From NCBI GenBank assembly GCA_013390605.1, contig JACAUB010000001.1, positions 1,631,375 through 1,695,374 on the forward strand: a DNA stretch of 64,000 nt. The letters are read 5' to 3'. The notes under the pieces were generated by a model that searched no databases, was not told where the DNA came from, and saw only the letters and a list, made by a program, of their open reading frames with translations. This DNA comes from Bacteroidota bacterium. Lineage in GTDB: Bacteria; Bacteroidota; Bacteroidia; Bacteroidales; Cfx3-03. Positions 62,554-64,000 of this stretch are shown piece after piece. The position numbers were made by a program, and so were the translations under genes. Each line of letters begins with the position of its first letter. The first letter of the stretch is position 1.

Positions 62554-62856
62554 TTATTGTTGTGTTTGTTTGTGAATATATTGATTGTTAATGATTTGGT
62601 AAATTCTGAAATCAATTACAGCCAAAGCAAAGATTCCTAATGGATGCATTTGAAAGGAATGAATAATATCGCCTCTGAACAGATACGCAATAGATCGACC
62701 GATACCGCACCCCGGACAATATTTAAACCCAAGGTTACTAAATGGACAGAGCGTAAAATGGTGCTCATTAGGATTTGTAAAAGCGAGCAAAATCAAAGCA
62801 CATATCCAGAATATCAGCTCAATATTAATGATCTTAAAGAACCCTGTTTTATTCAT
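62554..62856 (-). CDS. DUF2752 membrane protein
   Basis: Protein of 100 aa with two or three hydrophobic helices. The motif FTLCPFSNLGFKYCPGCGIGRSIAYLFRGD is broken here only by length but keeps the DUF2752 hallmark CPGCGIGRS with conserved cysteines and the following HPLGIFALAV. ATG 62856 (MNKTGFFKI) is favoured; a start six codons upstream is possible. It is first in the three-gene unit with TM2 and the PorE-like gene. The Cys motif might bind metal, but no function is proven for this family. Confidence 0.87.
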   Translation of the reverse strand: MNKTGFFKIINIELIFWICALILLAFTNPNEHHFTLCPFSNLGFKYCPGCGIGRSIAYLFRGDIIHSFQMHPLGIFALAVIDFRIYQIINNQYIHKQTQQ

Positions 62857-62992
62857 TACACCCATTTGACGCAACTATGTATAAAAGGTTTCAATATTTT
62901 ATCAAAAATAGAGAATCAATTTCGATAAGCAAAGTTTTTTTATGCTAAAAGATTCTAAATGCCAGCTAAAATAAGGTCTATCGGTTATTTCA

Positions 62993-63030
62993 AATTCAAA
63001 AGCCGACCCAATCGGGCCGGCTTTTGAATT
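62993..63030 (-). terminator. Terminator of the permease gene
   Basis: Arms AATTCAAAAGCCG and CGGCTTTTGAATT (13 bp) enclose a loop that can pair further. On the minus strand the stem ends in TTTTGAATT. It overlaps the last bases of the permease stop codon. Confidence 0.7.
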
Positions 63031-64000
63031 ATTCATAGTGTAATGCATCTATTGGATTCAGGCTGGCCGCCTTTCGGGCCGGATACCACCCAAAGAAAAC
63101 ACCAATAACCGTACATACCATAAACGAAAGTACAACTGATGCCGGTAATACTACTACAGGCCATTTCATTAAAACTCCGATTAGGTCTGAAGCTCCAATT
63201 CCTACAAAGATTCCAATTATACCTCCTAGTATGCTTAACATCATTGATTCAATCAAAAATTGCATAAGGATATCTTTGGCTCTGCCACCAACAGCCATAC
63301 GAAGTCCTATTTCTTTGGTTCTCTCTGTTACAGACACATACATGATATTCATTATGCCGATACCACCTACAAGTAAAGAAATCCCTGCAATTGCGCCCAG
63401 TAAAATCGTTAATACATTACTAACAGAACTAGAAGTGCTTACCAGTTCATCTTGCGACCTGATCCGAAAATCGTTATCAGCTCCCTCTTTTATTTTGTGC
63501 GATTTCCTCAAAGCCTGTTCCATCTCTGAAGCTGCGCTTTTCGTTTTGGCTTCACTTATAGCAGATGATTGGAGGCTCTGAAAATAAGTAATAGCAAGTA
63601 CTCTTTTTTGAACAGTGGTATAGGGTGCAAGTAGCAGATCATCCTGATCTTGTCCATAAGTATTGGTTCCTTTCGGTTTTAATACACCAATAATTGTAAA
63701 AGGAATTTTCTTATACCGTATGATGAGTCCAAGTGGATTTGCATTTTTACCAAACAGATTTTCTATCACCGTCTTGCCAATTAAACAAACCTTGGCAGCA
63801 CCTTTTACCTCTTGTTCAGTAAAACATCGGCCCTCACTCACTTCCAGTTTTTTTATTCTCATGTATTCAGTATTACTTCCAAAAAGGTTAGTAGGCCAGT
63901 TTTTGTTACTATAAACAGCTTGACCGTTTGCTCTCACCTCAGGTGATAGATCACCAATAGAAGGACATTCAGCTCTGATTGTAGCCATATCCTTTACCGT
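63029..64000 (-). CDS. MacB/FtsX-type ABC permease, 5' part outside window
   Basis: C-terminal 323 residues of an ABC permease of the MacB type; the frame continues upstream through the window edge (reading TVKD before the first internal Met), so ATG at 63988 is not the start. The periplasmic MacB-PCD region is visible (VSEGRCFTEQEVKGAAKVCLIGKTVIENLFG), then the FtsX domain with three membrane helices near the end: LLGAIAGISLLVGGIGIMNI, GLRMAVGGRAKDILMQFLIE, and the closing GWYPARKAASLNPIDALHYE. These are MacB hallmarks. MacB-like systems export peptides, toxins or drugs with an adaptor and ATPase, which would lie to the right. The exact substrate cannot be told. Confidence 0.93.
   Translation of the reverse strand, partial: TVKDMATIRAECPSIGDLSPEVRANGQAVYSNKNWPTNLFGSNTEYMRIKKLEVSEGRCFTEQEVKGAAKVCLIGKTVIENLFGKNANPLGLIIRYKKIPFTIIGVLKPKGTNTYGQDQDDLLLAPYTTVQKRVLAITYFQSLQSSAISEAKTKSAASEMEQALRKSHKIKEGADNDFRIRSQDELVSTSSSVSNVLTILLGAIAGISLLVGGIGIMNIMYVSVTERTKEIGLRMAVGGRAKDILMQFLIESMMLSILGGIIGIFVGIGASDLIGVLMKWPVVVLPASVVLSFMVCTVIGVFFGWYPARKAASLNPIDALHYE

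Overview
The window comes from a low-GC chromosome of the phylum Bacteroidota. The evidence is internal: a six-domain ribosomal protein S1 of the Bacteroidota type, promoters of the form TTG - about 20 bp - TAnnTTTG (rpsA, gdhA, rnz, rpsT, parE) instead of sigma70 -35/-10 boxes, few Shine-Dalgarno sequences, several TonB-dependent receptors with carboxypeptidase-like N-terminal domains, a TonB/DUF4249 pair, type IX secretion (T9SS) components and substrates (PorP/SprF, a CHU_C-tailed protein, a PorE-like protein), and LruC-domain lipoproteins. A Bacteroidales-like organism is the best guess; the species cannot be named from this sequence.

Layout. 1-4.4 kb: the 5' part of DNA polymerase IV, a small unknown gene, and a PorP/SprF + T9SS type B substrate pair. 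4.4-7.8 kb: rpsA and rnz. 7.8-14.1 kb: two paralogous LruC lipoprotein genes split by a complete IS element (1644 bp, 16-bp inverted repeats, 6-bp target duplication); one of them carries an 8-bp C tract just after its lipobox. 14.4-25.4 kb: housekeeping and metabolism (2-hydroxyacid dehydrogenase fusion, DMT exporter, tRNA-Met, YggS, ProX-like editing protein, gdhA, nitroreductase). 25.5-34.9 kb: S9 dipeptidyl peptidase, acyl-ACP thioesterase, GH20-like enzyme, radC, rpsT, a CAP-SPOR protein and parE. 35-40.4 kb: an alpha/beta hydrolase plus YafY-type regulator that look like an acquired pair, a CvfB-like S1 protein and an outer-membrane receptor.

40.8-49.6 kb holds the most striking feature: a seven-gene chemosensory operon (CheW, CheR-TPR, CheW, MCP, CheA-REC, CheB, REC-histidine kinase). 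Its parts match the Wsp surface-sensing system of Pseudomonas one for one, except that the diguanylate cyclase output WspR is replaced by a response-regulator/histidine-kinase hybrid. No flagellar gene and no stand-alone CheY is nearby, so it probably controls something other than swimming.

49.7-64 kb: a GH27 alpha-galactosidase, DUF4249 lipoprotein + TonB receptor, GH92 alpha-mannosidase, a two-gene ABC exporter, a DUF2752-TM2-PorE-like operon with tightly coupled genes, and the 3' part of a MacB-type permease.

Intergenic regions contain several structured repeats: a pair of 109-bp MITE-like copies 25 kb apart, long palindromes with GTCATTT ends, a GC-rich hairpin followed by three 11-bp repeats, and a double hairpin after parE without a T tract.
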